From Branchinecta lynchi (lineage: Eukaryota; Arthropoda; Branchiopoda; Anostraca; Branchinectidae): DNA of 64,000 nucleotides. The stretch lies in contig JAKZAP010000013.1 of the NCBI GenBank assembly GCA_023053575.1, forward strand, positions 6,272,001 to 6,336,000. The letters are read 5' to 3'. Shown here in pieces: positions 1 through 10,004 of the stretch. How positions within the stretch are numbered: the stretch's first letter is position 1; each line of letters begins with the position of its first letter. Under the pieces are notes generated by a model. It saw only the letters and a list, made by a program, of their open reading frames with translations. It did no database searches and was not told the origin of the DNA. Made by a program: the position numbers and the translations under genes.

Positions 1-492
1 TTTTCGGGCACACGGGTTGTCAAGATCTTTGGGGGGGTTTTTGACAACGACGGAGTAAAGAGTCTTTGATTTTTGAAGAGCGGACGGTCCTGGCTGGGGA
101 AAGGCGATTGCCTTGGAACTATTCTGTTCTGCAAAGTTTTTGAATTCCATGTAGAATTCATTCAGCTTGCGTGTAAGTGTTGCAGTAGTTTCACCCGGTA
201 CTATTGGCACTTGATCTGGTTCAAATATTACGTAACGTGGTAACGTTATCTTTTTCTCGTCACACATGTCAAACGCGCGTACTATATCATGAACATTGTC
301 GCCCAGTTTTTGCCGCTCAGTTGGTCGCGTCGATGCGGCTTCAGCCCATAACACTTTCTTCGCATCGACAATTTCTTCGGGTTTGAAAAATTCACAGGCA
401 ATTCTCGTTATCGAGTCCACCGGGCAACCCGTTTTTCTCGCACGTGACACGAAATTCAGCAAAGCGTTCAAAACGAGTTTCTCGCTAGCCAT
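1..492 (-). CDS. CR1-like LINE ORF1, N-terminal part, cut by window edge
   Basis: An ATG at 492-490 opens 164 uninterrupted codons reaching base 1, so the C-terminus lies outside the window. The translation contains FKPEEIVDAKKVLW, then PRYVIFEPDQVP, then YSVVVKNPPKDL. This order (an AKxxL helix, a short conserved 'xPxYVxxDxxxVP' stretch, then a Ser/Pro-rich 'YSxVV' segment) is what I know from ORF1 proteins of CR1-type LINEs in cnidarians and molluscs, which are thought to bind RNA and chaperone the retrotransposon RNP. No zinc knuckle is seen in this part. It lies just downstream of, and on the same strand as, the broken gypsy pol, which suggests the LINE inserted there. That it is coding is well supported by the open frame; the family call is from pattern memory. 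A host-gene exon is the alternative. Confidence 0.6.
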   Translation of the reverse strand, partial: MASEKLVLNALLNFVSRARKTGCPVDSITRIACEFFKPEEIVDAKKVLWAEAASTRPTERQKLGDNVHDIVRAFDMCDEKKITLPRYVIFEPDQVPIVPGETTATLTRKLNEFYMEFKNFAEQNSSKAIAFPQPGPSALQKSKTLYSVVVKNPPKDLDNPCARK

Positions 493-620
493 TCCGCAGT
501 GAAATGATCCGAAGGAGAAAAGTCCGTGGGCGGAGCCAAAATCAACGTCACCAGAAAACAGTCCAAGGGTAAAGCATGAGGCAATATTTCACTAGATGTG
601 CTCACGGCAAATGCTGAATG
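493..620 (-). other. Probable LINE 5' UTR and junction with gypsy pol
   Basis: The gypsy pol frame loses family similarity after the residues NGQERAIAV (about 630) and stops at 602. The next recognisable coding feature on the same strand is the LINE ATG at 492. The roughly 130 bases between fit a LINE 5' UTR inserted into the RNase H region. The exact junction cannot be fixed without the other side, which is outside the window. Confidence 0.4.
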
Positions 621-2506
621 AGAACTGCTATGGCTCTCTCTTGCCCATTCTGGACCTGAGAAAGACAAGCGCCTATGGCAAAACCGGAACTGTCACATGT
701 GAGAATGAATTCGGATCCCTCAAAATCGGGATACGAGAGGATAGGCTCTGAAAGTAAACTGCTTCGCAGTGTCTCAAAGGCCGTGATCTGGGGTTCAGAA
801 AATTCAAAGGCCCGACCCTTACGTGTCAAATCAGAAAGAGGTTTTGCAATCTTTGCAAACCCGTCAACAAATTTGCGAAAATAGCTTAGCAGTGCTAAGC
901 TGGACCTCAATTCCGCAATATTTTGGGGATAACGGAGGTTTTTAACCGCAGAAAGTTTGTCGGGATCCGGCTGGATACCGTCCGCAGAGATCACGTGGCC
1001 TAAAAAGGTAAGCTTGGGGACGCAAAATTCACATTTGGAGGGTTTGAGCTTTAGGTTGTGGTCACGGAACCGGGTAAAAACTTCTCGAAGGACAGAAAAA
1101 TGCTCAAGGTGGTCTTTGGTGCCCACGCCCGTATCATCCAACATGGCAAACGTATTTAACCCCAAAATATCGCGAAGAACAATTTCTATCATCCGCTCGC
1201 AAGTGGCTGGGGCATTAGAGAGACCGAAACCCATGCGGCGATATTGGTATAGACCGAAGGGAGTATTAATGGCAGTTTTCTCGCGATGTGGAGGGTAGAC
1301 GCTGGTTTGGAGGAAACCTTGTACGAGATCCATTTTTGAAAAAACCGTGAAGCCATGCATTCTGTCGAGGATGTCATCGATACGCGGAAGGGAATAACTA
1401 TCAAACTTAGTTATTTTGTTCAAACGCCGGTAATCGTTCACAAGCCGATATGAACCATCCTTTTTCTTAACTAGAGATACTGGTGAAGCCCAGGGGCTGC
1501 AACTCTCTTCTAAAACACCCTGTCGGAGCATGGCTTCAACTCGTGTTTTCAGTTCACTTTGAAGTTGGATAGGTACTCGGTAGGGGCGTTGGCGGATGGG
1601 GGGGTGGTCACCGGTCTCGATGCGATGGGTGACAACAGTACAGTCGCCCAAATCATCATCAGACCTGGCAAAAATGGTCCGGAATTCCCACAATATGTCT
1701 TCCATTTCAGTCTTATAAGTGGGGGGAATGTGATCAAGTGGAAAATTTTTCAGGTAATCATCCCTCGAAATGTCGCTCCATCCGATTTTTACAGAGTTTA
1801 CCATTGACTCGAAAAATGGTTCGACTAGGTCGTTAACCAGATCAGAAGCGGTTGCATCGGAGGGGTGGGGGTCAATCGAGAGGAGGGATAGGTCACCTTT
1901 CCGTACTCGTACTTTCGTCAGAGAATGGTTCTCTGCGATAAATACGACAGTACCATCTGGGGAAATAGGGACCAACTGTGGAAGAACCATAATATTTCGG
2001 GCTTGTAAAGCTTCATTGCCCTCAATCAATATGTTTTTCGTACCCGTGGGTAGGCCTAAAACACTGCAACTAATGGGTCTTGCATAATGCGGTCTTATGC
2101 GGTAAGCGCACTTCGACGGGACTAATTTTTCTCTGATACCTATACTACAAACTCTAGGTTCCATTATCGAAGGCTGGGACTGACCAGGGAATTTGAGGGA
2201 GAAAATATCGGTGGTTGGGTCTAACATCAATCCTGCGGACCGAATGAACGGCCGGCCGACCAAAGCACCGAAACATAGCCTAGGGATCACCAAAAATTTC
2301 TCCACAAACGTTCGACCTAATAAAGAAAATTGTACAGTAACCTCGGAGGTGACTGTAAGCGGACCACACAATGTAGACGCTGAAATGCATGTTTTCGATC
2401 GGTCAATGATGCAGCTCTGAATATTTGCAGCAGTATCCTCAGACATGAGGTTGCACTCGGCACCGGTATCGTACAAAGTCTTGACACGGTAAGTCCCAAA
2501 ACACAA
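602..2506 (-). CDS. pol: Gypsy pol: protease, reverse transcriptase, start of RNase H; truncated
   Basis: The 634-codon frame holds an aspartic protease motif LYDTGAE at residues 11-17, followed from about residue 300 by a gypsy reverse transcriptase. Visible RT motifs are SLVKKKDGSYRLVNDYRRLN (about 344-363), FSKMDLVQGF with the catalytic Asp near 393, GLSNAPATCERM, and the active-site pair MLDD near 455-458, where most relatives have YxDD. FLGHVIS and LSYFRKFV mark the end of RT, and LTCDSSGFAIGA near 602-613 starts RNase H. Similarity stops near residue 625 and the frame ends shortly after. No ATG is needed: the frame is open upstream into the last codons of gag, in the -1 frame relative to gag, so it is probably made as Gag-Pol by -1 frameshifting. 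No canonical slippery heptamer is obvious. The annotated start is a TTG, only the left limit of recognisable pol. Confidence 0.9.
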   Translation of the reverse strand: MCFGTYRVKTLYDTGAECNLMSEDTAANIQSCIIDRSKTCISASTLCGPLTVTSEVTVQFSLLGRTFVEKFLVIPRLCFGALVGRPFIRSAGLMLDPTTDIFSLKFPGQSQPSIMEPRVCSIGIREKLVPSKCAYRIRPHYARPISCSVLGLPTGTKNILIEGNEALQARNIMVLPQLVPISPDGTVVFIAENHSLTKVRVRKGDLSLLSIDPHPSDATASDLVNDLVEPFFESMVNSVKIGWSDISRDDYLKNFPLDHIPPTYKTEMEDILWEFRTIFARSDDDLGDCTVVTHRIETGDHPPIRQRPYRVPIQLQSELKTRVEAMLRQGVLEESCSPWASPVSLVKKKDGSYRLVNDYRRLNKITKFDSYSLPRIDDILDRMHGFTVFSKMDLVQGFLQTSVYPPHREKTAINTPFGLYQYRRMGFGLSNAPATCERMIEIVLRDILGLNTFAMLDDTGVGTKDHLEHFSVLREVFTRFRDHNLKLKPSKCEFCVPKLTFLGHVISADGIQPDPDKLSAVKNLRYPQNIAELRSSLALLSYFRKFVDGFAKIAKPLSDLTRKGRAFEFSEPQITAFETLRSSLLSEPILSYPDFEGSEFILTCDSSGFAIGACLSQVQNGQERAIAVLIQHLP

Positions 2507-2574
2507 ATTTACAAAAGACAGATTTGAACTGCCCTGTACCGTGCAAACTAAACAAGACTCAGGAGGAGAGTGCT

Positions 2575-3972
2575 CTAGCCTAAACGAGGGTTTTGCGACC
2601 TGTTCGGGCCTCTCATTAGGCTGGGCGAATGAGGGACATTGTGGCGCGGGTTCTGGAACCGGTATTGGTGTGGGGTAGAAGGACCGGTCCGTCGCGGAGC
2701 CCCAAAGTAGCGCGGACCTTGCACGTTTCCCTGGTTAAAAGGGCGAAAACCGCGGACTTTGTCCGGGCACCATTTTTCTTCGTGACCGACACGCAAGCAA
2801 AAATCACAAATTGGCTGGTCTCCAAAGGACCTCGAAGATGTAGGCGCGGCAGGTCTTTCATTTCCGGGAAGAGTAGTTACAGTGTCGGCTTTGACGGTAT
2901 AAATCGATCGTGACTGGGAAAGTGCCGCCTCATGGTAATCCCTGGCTGAGCGGTCAGCCCTAACCTGTCGCAAAACCTCTATTGCCTGTGGCAGACTAGT
3001 CAGGCTCCTTCTTTTTACCTCATCATAGTAAGGGACGGGGAGGCCTCTGATGAATTCGGTCAAGTAGACCCTAAGAACCTCACTCTTCGTCCTGTCAGCC
3101 GGAGTATAAGAGTAACGCAAATCCAAAGACTTTTGAATCAACTGACCATAAAGGTCAGGCGTCATGCTTTCCGGCTGATAAATCACTCGTTCCTCAGCCA
3201 GACGAAACTCCTCCTCCCTGCCCCGACAGCGGAGCTGGAGGGAAGCTTCGAATGCTGCCCATGAAACTTTCTGTAGAGCGTCCAAACTTTCAACCCAACT
3301 GGTCAACGGTGAAACCAGCCGAGAAGAAAGGATTGCGAACTGCTCTGGCCATGCAACAACTCCACAAAAAGAAAATTTGTGTCGTGCTTGCTCAAGCCAG
3401 GATGCCGCGCTTGTTTCCCCGTTGAAAGTAGGAATTTCTTTGGCTATCTCTAGCTTAAGCCGTAGCCGAGCTAGAGTGACTTCTGGGTTTTCTTCCCGAG
3501 CCGGTGGATCGTTGAAAACAATCAAGTCTTGTTGAGCCGGCTGGGGTGGCGCTGGGTTCGGGTTTATGGCAGGGGCATAGGGACGACAGTTGGGCATCGT
3601 ATCAAATGATGGTTGAGGAGGAGACGGTCGGGTATGAATAAACTGTTGGGGATATTGTTGGGGACCGTAAAAGGATGTTTGGGGTAAATACATGTTGGTT
3701 GGGTGGGTGGGGACTTGTTGTGCATAAAAGTGGTCATGGTATTCTTGTGGTTGGTGAAAATCAGCTCGATGGGCCGGGTATTGGTAGGCGGGATATTGCG
3801 GTACTTGTGGTCGGTAATCAGGCATACACTGAGACCACCGAGACAAAGGTTCTGCCGGAGGATTGTCAAATTGTTGCGAACATTCATCTTCAAAAAATAA
3901 CCGAGATGCGAGGGGTCGCGATGTCTGGGGTCGAGGGGCAGGGAAACGAGAAGGATCAAAAAAGTTTTCCAT
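2575..3972 (-). CDS. gag: Gypsy gag, nucleocapsid with CCHC zinc knuckle
   Basis: 465 codons from an ATG. Residues 50-150 are rich in Pro, Gln and Tyr. A central capsid-like region (about 165-350) includes EIPTFNGETSAASWLEQARH, the 'FxGxxxxxxWL' pattern common in gypsy Gag. A zinc knuckle CDFCLRVGHEEKWC (CX2CX4HX4C) lies at about 389-402, followed by a basic Arg/Pro/Asn-rich tail ending at residue 465. Gag forms the particle that packages the element RNA in the cytoplasm. The stop at 2575 is followed, in the -1 frame, by pol, which overlaps the last codons. No internal stop or frameshift is seen. Confidence 0.88.
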   Translation of the reverse strand: MENFFDPSRFPAPRPQTSRPLASRLFFEDECSQQFDNPPAEPLSRWSQCMPDYRPQVPQYPAYQYPAHRADFHQPQEYHDHFYAQQVPTHPTNMYLPQTSFYGPQQYPQQFIHTRPSPPQPSFDTMPNCRPYAPAINPNPAPPQPAQQDLIVFNDPPAREENPEVTLARLRLKLEIAKEIPTFNGETSAASWLEQARHKFSFCGVVAWPEQFAILSSRLVSPLTSWVESLDALQKVSWAAFEASLQLRCRGREEEFRLAEERVIYQPESMTPDLYGQLIQKSLDLRYSYTPADRTKSEVLRVYLTEFIRGLPVPYYDEVKRRSLTSLPQAIEVLRQVRADRSARDYHEAALSQSRSIYTVKADTVTTLPGNERPAAPTSSRSFGDQPICDFCLRVGHEEKWCPDKVRGFRPFNQGNVQGPRYFGAPRRTGPSTPHQYRFQNPRHNVPHSPSLMRGPNRSQNPRLG

Positions 3973-5467
3973 TTCCGAGAAAAAAAAACGAGACCAGAAT
4001 AATCAAGGGTATGAATGTCCGCAATAACAAAAACCAATCCAAATTGCCAAAAACACCAAAAATATTCGCTCAAAAATTCATGAGAGAAAGTTCTGACAAA
4101 AAAAAATATCGAAAAATGTGAAAATAACGCTTACAAAAATATATGGTTTACAAAGACAATGGGAACAAGCTCGACTGGACGTGTAAACTCAGACTAAACT
4201 AAGACGCGGAACCAACTTGATATCTAACCAATGTTTTTACTTCATGAGGGAAAAAAAATATGTGGCATGAATTAATGGCATTAACCTTAAATTTATTATC
4301 AAAAGAAAATAGGCCAGAGGCTTCATGCGAAATCGCCGCATCCGGATGGCGAATAAACACACATACGCTAGATGGCGATCGAAACGCAAGAAAACCTGAC
4401 AAAAAAATGTGGTGGTGGGGGAGGGATGACAGAGGGAACGACTGGCGAAACGCACACAACGTCTATGTGGCAAATTACTACACACATTTAGACCGAAACC
4501 AGTCAAAATTCCACGAAAATGTCACGAATGAAGTGCGATGTACATTCTTGAGAGAGTATCTATCTCCGCAAGAAAAATATACAAACAGATCACCACCAAA
4601 CAAAAAAATAAACTGGCCGATAGGGGAATATGAAAAATTAAGGATAAGCCGAAATATGCCACAAATAAAAATACGACGTCCCTGAATCACTCCATAGGGC
4701 TTGAAAATAGTGCCATATAGACAACGTCGAAAACGAAAGGCGAGAAAGGTTGATCTTATTCCGAATAACCATAGCTTTCACGAAAAGAAAATTTTATGTC
4801 GGGGAACTAAACAAAATAATCGTCATGGAATAATAGCATGCAAAATTACGTTTCCAGGTACGTGAAATATGAAATCATACGCGAATGCTAATTTATTAAT
4901 GGTACCGCAAGCACGCATTGTCAGTGTTGAGAGCACTGATATAAAATAGACACGGCGAAATGACGCAATGATGTACCCCGGAGAATGAATTATTTTGCTG
5001 ATGCGATGACGATTAACAGGATTTGCAGTCTGTGGCGCGAAAAACACTCACTTGACGACAGAAAATTCCTGAAAATACGGGAGGAAAAGGGGGAAAAGAA
5101 AATTCGCGGTCAGTGGCGCGAAATACACTCACATGGCGACCGGAAAAATCCAAAAAACTATACAAGGGAAAACAAAAACAAAAGGATAAACCCGACATAA
5201 ATTAATTTTCATATGTGAAGAAAGCCGACGGAAATATCAAAGATCAAAAATGGAAAAACCTAAACCTACATTTTTGTTCTGGACTGACCGAGCTGAACCA
5301 TAAAAAAAAAATGAAATAAAATAAATAAGGGAGTTATTTTTATTTTGCTAAATGAAAGGGTAGGGCGGGTGGGTGGAAAAAAAAATTTAATTGTCGTGAC
5401 TACGAACAAAAAATTTGGACGTGGGTCCTCCTTATTATGAGAAAATAAGGGCTTACAAAAATAAACT
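3973..5467 (-). other. Gypsy 5' leader (untranslated)
   Basis: About 1.5 kb between the primer site and gag, without a convincing ORF. It contains a tandem duplication with a period of about 84 bp (near 5019-5165), visible as two copies of GGCGCGAAA followed by CACTCAC. A long, A-rich leader is common in gypsy elements and may carry packaging signals; nothing more specific can be seen. Confidence 0.5.
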
Positions 5468-5484
5468 TCCCACTTCTGATACCA
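5468..5484 (-). other. Primer-binding site, tRNA-Leu type
   Basis: The plus strand here reads TCCCACTTCTGATACCA. This equals the 3' end of animal tRNA-Leu (TCCCACTTCTGA[C]A plus CCA) at 16 of 17 positions, so the minus-strand element RNA would pair with that tRNA to prime first-strand synthesis. It lies one base inside the inferred LTR end, the usual spacing. The tRNA sequence is recalled, not searched. Confidence 0.7.
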
Positions 5485-5485
5485 T

Positions 5486-6156
5486 TGTTAAGAGGATGGA
5501 CGAGTGGAGGCGAGGTTTAATGAAGATAAGGCTCCTGGGGTGTGGGCTGAAGACATTCTGACACCGTAGGTGCCCACTAGCCCCAGGACCAGTCAGGAAA
5601 CCGGACAAAAGAGACAAGGTAAAGTCTCAGGGAATTCTATAGCTCAGCCGCAGTCAATCCAGAAATCCCTAATCAAGCTGGTTCACACATCCTAGCGAAG
5701 CTGGAATTCACATATCCAGTCAAGCCCGAGGCCTACTAGCCGAGATGGACCATAACGTCTATAGTTAATTTATCTATGTAAATCGTGTACAAGAGTGTGA
5801 CACATATAATATAGCACTAATGGGTCCCTAACTAAATATGTAAACTGGTCCTTACCATAAATTATAATACAGAGTAACGGAGGTCTTACTCCGACCAAGG
5901 ATGAAAGAGAACTACTGTTGGCTGCGGATTCATTACGCAGCCAAAATACTTAGAATGAAATGGATCAAAGCCTGACCTCGGATTAGCGAGCAGCAACTGA
6001 AGCTAGGATAAAGACCGAGTGACCTATTGTCACGATGCCGGGAAATTAATGATGGTGATGGAAACCGAAGAGATATATAGAAAAGTAGGCGATAGATGGA
6101 GGGAATAACTAGGAGGACTATTGCAGAGCAAAGTGCTATGGGATGTCTCCATAACA
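5486..6156 (-). repeat. 5' LTR of the gypsy element (outer end approximate)
   Basis: On the minus strand the inner end is ...TTAACA directly before the primer site, a normal LTR terminus. A matching TGTTA start needs TAACA on the plus strand; this occurs at 6152-6156 and again at 6169-6173, so the LTR is about 670-690 bp. With no second LTR in the window, the outer edge and the target-site duplication cannot be checked. Confidence 0.55.
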
Positions 6157-6897
6157 AACATGCGTGTGTAACAGTAATTTTTAATATGACAGTACCAGTG
6201 AGAAACTCAGCGATTCAGCTTTCTCTGATGGTTCCCAAACAAAAAAGGCCAAATATGCACTATTTTTTTGGTTTAATGATTAGATATACATATAAATATG
6301 AGATGGATCATCTTCCACCCTTGACCTAGTTGAACTTCGAGCAATTCAGCTTTCGGTACGTATTCCTTTGACAGATCCTTGTTTGTTTTTTTGTATCCGA
6401 CACCGGTCGCAGGTTGAATATGATCGGTCTTTATCGTAATTCTAATCTGGCAGTAAGACTCTCAATGAACTTATAATTAGATGCCATAAGTAGATTTATT
6501 GGGCTTTGTTTCAACCTGAACTTGGCCTTTTGGCATTGCCATTCGTACATTCGTCAAAATGTCAATAGGGTAGACGCTAGTATGAGAAATATCACTCAAA
6601 GTTTGAAGGCTGAATCAGTTTTCGTGGTTCAAAGACAAACCGAACTTTGGTGGTCGCTTTCATCAAGTTAGGCTTGGTTCACGGTTGGAGTCGCAGTGTA
6701 TGATTGAGGTTTTGATTTCTTTTGTATAAGCCTAATATTCCATACGTCGTGGCCTGCCTAAGAAAATAACCACTTCGTTACGGAAGCAGATTCGTGTCGT
6801 GGCCTGCCTAAGAAAATCACCTCATCGTTACGGAACCAGATTTATTACTGAATAAAAAAAGGAATGTCAAACAACACTTCAATAACCCATAGCTGGA
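6157..6897. other. No gene seen; flank of LTR element
   Basis: Non-coding sequence. The only clear structure is a short tandem duplication near 6745-6841, entered separately. Confidence 0.5.
6745..6841. repeat. Tandem duplication, period 50 bp
   Basis: GTCGTGGCCTGCCTAAGAAA occurs at 6746 and again at 6796, each followed by a similar stretch with CGTTACGGAA. Two copies only, with a few differences. Confidence 0.85.
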
Positions 6898-7010
6898 AGC
6901 AGGCCCGTATCCAGGAATCTACTTTGGGGGGGGCTGTGCCTGCAGGTCGGACACATAAGTACAAAAAGACATAGATCAGAGGGAAAGCCTATAGAAATGA
7001 TTATTTTTTC
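6898..7010 (+). mobile_element. Fragment of the GGCCGTATCCAG MITE family
   Basis: Starts with CAGGCCCGTATCCAGGAA, then a G-run and GGACACATAAGTACAAAAAG followed by ACATAGATCAGAGGGAAA, the internal order found in the fuller copies at 13131 and 38277. The second terminal repeat is missing. Confidence 0.65.
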
Positions 7011-7219
7011 ATGTGTACAGTCGTGTAAACATCGTGTATAATGTGAAATTAGGTACGTCATGTTTACATATATAGAAAATCCATATATTTTTTGTTCGAA
7101 AGCAGATTTATCCTATACAGTCTCCGGACTGAGAAAGAAACAATTCATATATCTGTATTTAAAACCCAAAGGCCATATAAAACAAACTAAGAAACATCAC
7201 TTATCAACTATAGTGCTTT

Positions 7220-7480
7220 TCACACAAAGCTACCAAAGGAATCAATCACTCTTACTGACGTAGATCGTAAGATATCAAGAAGATGCCCGCCGATCCCGAT
7301 AAACAATGGACCTCTCAAATGCGAAAGATCCTGGCACTTGAAAAGAAAATGATCCAGACCGTCCCCAACAACATGCCCAAGAGGATAAATACAAAGTTTA
7401 TCCGGACTCTTTCTAGAATCCCACGAAGTACCACCACATAGGCTAGCGGTAAACAGTTTGCTCGCACCTGAATCCAACAC
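7220..7480 (-). pseudogene. LINE reverse transcriptase C-terminal remnant
   Basis: An 86-codon minus frame with DKLCIYPLGHVVGDGLDHFL followed by FKCQDLSHLRGPLF. The pattern C..(x)n..HFLxxC..L...R is the degenerate zinc-finger-like end seen after the RT domain in many jockey/CR1/R1-type LINEs. No RT motifs precede it, so this is a 5'-truncated dead copy. The family call rests on pattern memory only. Confidence 0.5.
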
Positions 7481-7587
7481 TCTCAGAACTTAAATGATAT
7501 TCCTAACTTAAAATAAAATTCACTACTGACTCTTTAACTTGCCTGGACTGAACAGAATTCGGCGACTCATCTACTGCAGACTACCAT

Positions 7588-8818
7588 TTTTGGGATCCCA
7601 AAACGTAAGTGGAGGGATACCATGACATCGCAAAAGTTGTCCGTCCGTCCGTCCGTCTGTCCGTTCGTCTGTAAGCAAGATAACTCTCGAAGGGAATGAG
7701 ATATTTTGATGAAACTTGGTATGAGGATTGTTTGGGTCAAGGGTAAGGTCGAGTTCGTAGATGGTCTCTGTAGCTCTATATTTGGGGGTGGGGTTTCAAT
7801 TTAAGCGACAAACAAAATATTTTTAAACAGCTAATGTGATAGTCGATGACGGGGTAAGAAGACATGCTGAGCACGATGGTGACAATCATTTTCTTGCCGG
7901 ACAAGTAGTTCGTCCGGAATCCGGCAAAAACCGGAAAGTTTGTTAAAAGTAAAAGTTTCATTTGAAGTTGATTAAATGTTTGAATTAGGGGTAAGAAGAC
8001 ATGCTGAGCACGACGCTGAAAACCATTTTTTCGCTGGACGAGTAGTTCGTCCGGAATCCGGCAAAAACCGGAAAGTTGGTTAAAAGTAAAAGTTTCATTT
8101 GAAGTTGATTAAATATTTGATTTATGGGTAAGAAGACATGCTGAGCATGATGGTGAAAATCATTTTGTCGCCGGACAAGCAGTTCGTCCGGAATCCGGCC
8201 AAAACCGGAAAGTTGGTAAAAAGTAACAGTTTCATTTGAAGTTGATTAAATGTTTGATTTATGGGTAAGAAGACATGTTGGACCCGATGGTGAAAACCAT
8301 TTTCTCGCCGGACAACTAGTTCGCCTGTAATCCGGCCAAAACCGGAAAGTATGTTAAAAGTAGAAGCTTTATCTGAAGTTGAATAGATGATATATTTAGG
8401 GGTAAGAAGAGACGCTGAGTCTGTATATTATGATCATTTTTTACCCGGACATATAATTAGTCCGGAATCCCGTTGTACCCGCATTTTTTTTTAAGTCAAA
8501 ATTTTATTTAAAGTTGATTAGATTTCTTTATAGGGATAAGGAGATACGCCGGCTTCGTTTCTGAATTTTTCTTTTTTTGCTGGACTAGTAGTTCGCTCGG
8601 AATTCGGGCGAAACCGGAAATTTGGCAGTAGTAAAGCAGGAAGTTTCGGTCAATATCGGCAAAATACATATGGCTTATAGAGGTATAGATTGGTAGATAG
8701 AATATCTGAACTCGGTTTTCTCTGATGATTAGCCTGGCGAAGACAAGACCGAATTCTCTGGATCAAATCTTAGATTTTTGGGATCCCATCGACACCTTTG
8801 GTCTTGTTGAATTTGTTG
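7588..8818 (+). repeat. Family A repeat, copy A1 (complete)
   Basis: Begins with TTTTTGGGATCCCAAAACG, then a CCGT microsatellite, then CTCGAAGGGAATGAGATATT and TGATGAAACTTGG. Next come 137-bp tandem units: the marker GACATGCTGA or its variant falls at 7861, 7998, 8135, 8272 and 8409 (exact 137-bp steps), with a more diverged unit about 132 bp further on. Each unit contains a CCGG-rich block (CCGGAATCCGG..ACCGGAAA). The tail has GGCGAAGACAAGACC and a second GGGATCCCATCG, ending in GGTCTTGTT. No ORF is shared between units: 137 is not a multiple of three, so frames shift from unit to unit. No terminal inverted repeat or target duplication was found. Confidence 0.85.
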
Positions 8819-9869
8819 TCTCATCTAAACGTGTCTTAAAACTTCGGTAAAAACCGGAAGGGTCTTCTGTGTCTGCTTTATCCTATATAATAATAATAAT
8901 AATTTTATTTGTCATCGGTCAGAAAACAAAAGGAGCAAAAGAAAAATAAAGTAAATGAGAAGAAAACATTATGGTTAGAGGAACAAACAAAGTGACTACG
9001 GCAAGATTACATATCAACAAAACGAACCGGTCGAAAAAGAATGCTTTTCCATTTGTGATTAAAATTTTCATCGAGTCTCTGTATAAGCTGTCCAGTTGCT
9101 GTAAATGGCTCAGTGATACTGTTTGTTCTCCTATTATCGTGAGAATGGCTTTGATATTTGATAGACCTCTTCTCTTTCTAAGTGGCTGAAATGTCAGACA
9201 CAGGATGAAAGGAAGTGTCCGGGGACATATGAGACCTGGTTCTCTCTTCCTTGGCTTCCGCTTATTCTTATGCTAATGTGCCCGGCCTCCATCTCGAATA
9301 TCTCGAGCGTACATAGGAAAGGCTTTCGAGGGGTGACGCATATGACGTTAAGATTTGAAAGGGTTGGTCAGGTTCAGATTCACTTATTTTAAAAAGATGA
9401 GGACGCAAGTTACTAGTTTTCAGCGGTAAGTACGGGTCGAAGGCGTATACTTCATTTACTCTTTCATTTTTTCTTCAATTACTCCGCCTTTTCAAAATGG
9501 CGGGTTATAAATAAATTACTTACTTACTTACTGACAATTAGATGGAATTGAAGAAATATGCGTTAGAGCGATTAGGAAAAGGTAAACATTTCAGAATATT
9601 GGGTAGAAGTCTAATCCGAATCCTTTTCAGCCGACAAATTGGCATTTTGTCTCTGACAATCGGATTACAAACTGGATCATAGGACATTAAAATTTGTTGG
9701 CATTTCTCTAAAGAACAAAAAGATACATTTATCTTTTTAGAATCATATCAGTTGTTCTGGTACGGTCCGATAAAATGATTCAGATTTTTGCGATTTACTC
9801 ACATCAACCTGATTAGTATTTGGTATTTTGCCAAATTCGTATTTAGCTTTTTCAGTAATTATTGTAATA
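8819..9869. other. Non-coding; two probable LINE 3' tails
   Basis: A (TAA)n run at about 8888-8903 followed by TTTTATTTGTC looks like the 3' tail of a minus-strand truncated LINE. AAATGGCGGGTTATAAATAA followed by (TTAC)n at about 9515-9533 looks like a plus-strand LINE tail. No coding remains are recognisable. Confidence 0.4.
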
Positions 9870-10004
9870 AATATTCCTTCAGCCAAAGGTGACTGCGAAT
9901 CATATTTGACAGTTCAAAACGGATGCGTCCGCTGAATTTTATTAGAGAAATATAGCTCTAAGAAAATTCAGTTAACGTATCCGTTTTGCGCTGTCAAATA
10001 TAAT
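9870..10004. mobile_element. Foldback MITE of the CCTTCAGCCC family, short copy
   Basis: Starts ATATTCCTTCAGCC and holds two inverted arms: CAAAACGGATGCGTCCGCTG followed by AATTTTATTAGAG on one side, and CTCTAAGAAAATTCAG then TATCCGTTTTGCGCTGTCAA on the other. Length is about 135 bp; the second outer end is replaced by AT-rich sequence. Confidence 0.7.

Larger units (their letters stand above)
602..6156 (-). mobile_element. Gypsy/Ty3-type LTR retrotransposon, 3' part missing
   Basis: Reading on the minus strand, the element has in order a 5' LTR, a tRNA primer-binding site, a leader of about 1.5 kb, gag with a CCHC knuckle, and pol with protease and reverse transcriptase. The rest of RNase H, the integrase and the 3' LTR are not present in the window: pol is interrupted near 620 by another retroelement. 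The two main ORFs are long and intact up to that break, so the copy looks fairly young, but it cannot be complete as it stands here. Confidence 0.85.

Noticed and set aside
8200..8330. CCGGAC...GTCCGG hairpin in family A units as a conserved RNA structure
   Set aside because: Several units break one side of the stem without a compensating change, so there is no evidence of selection for pairing.
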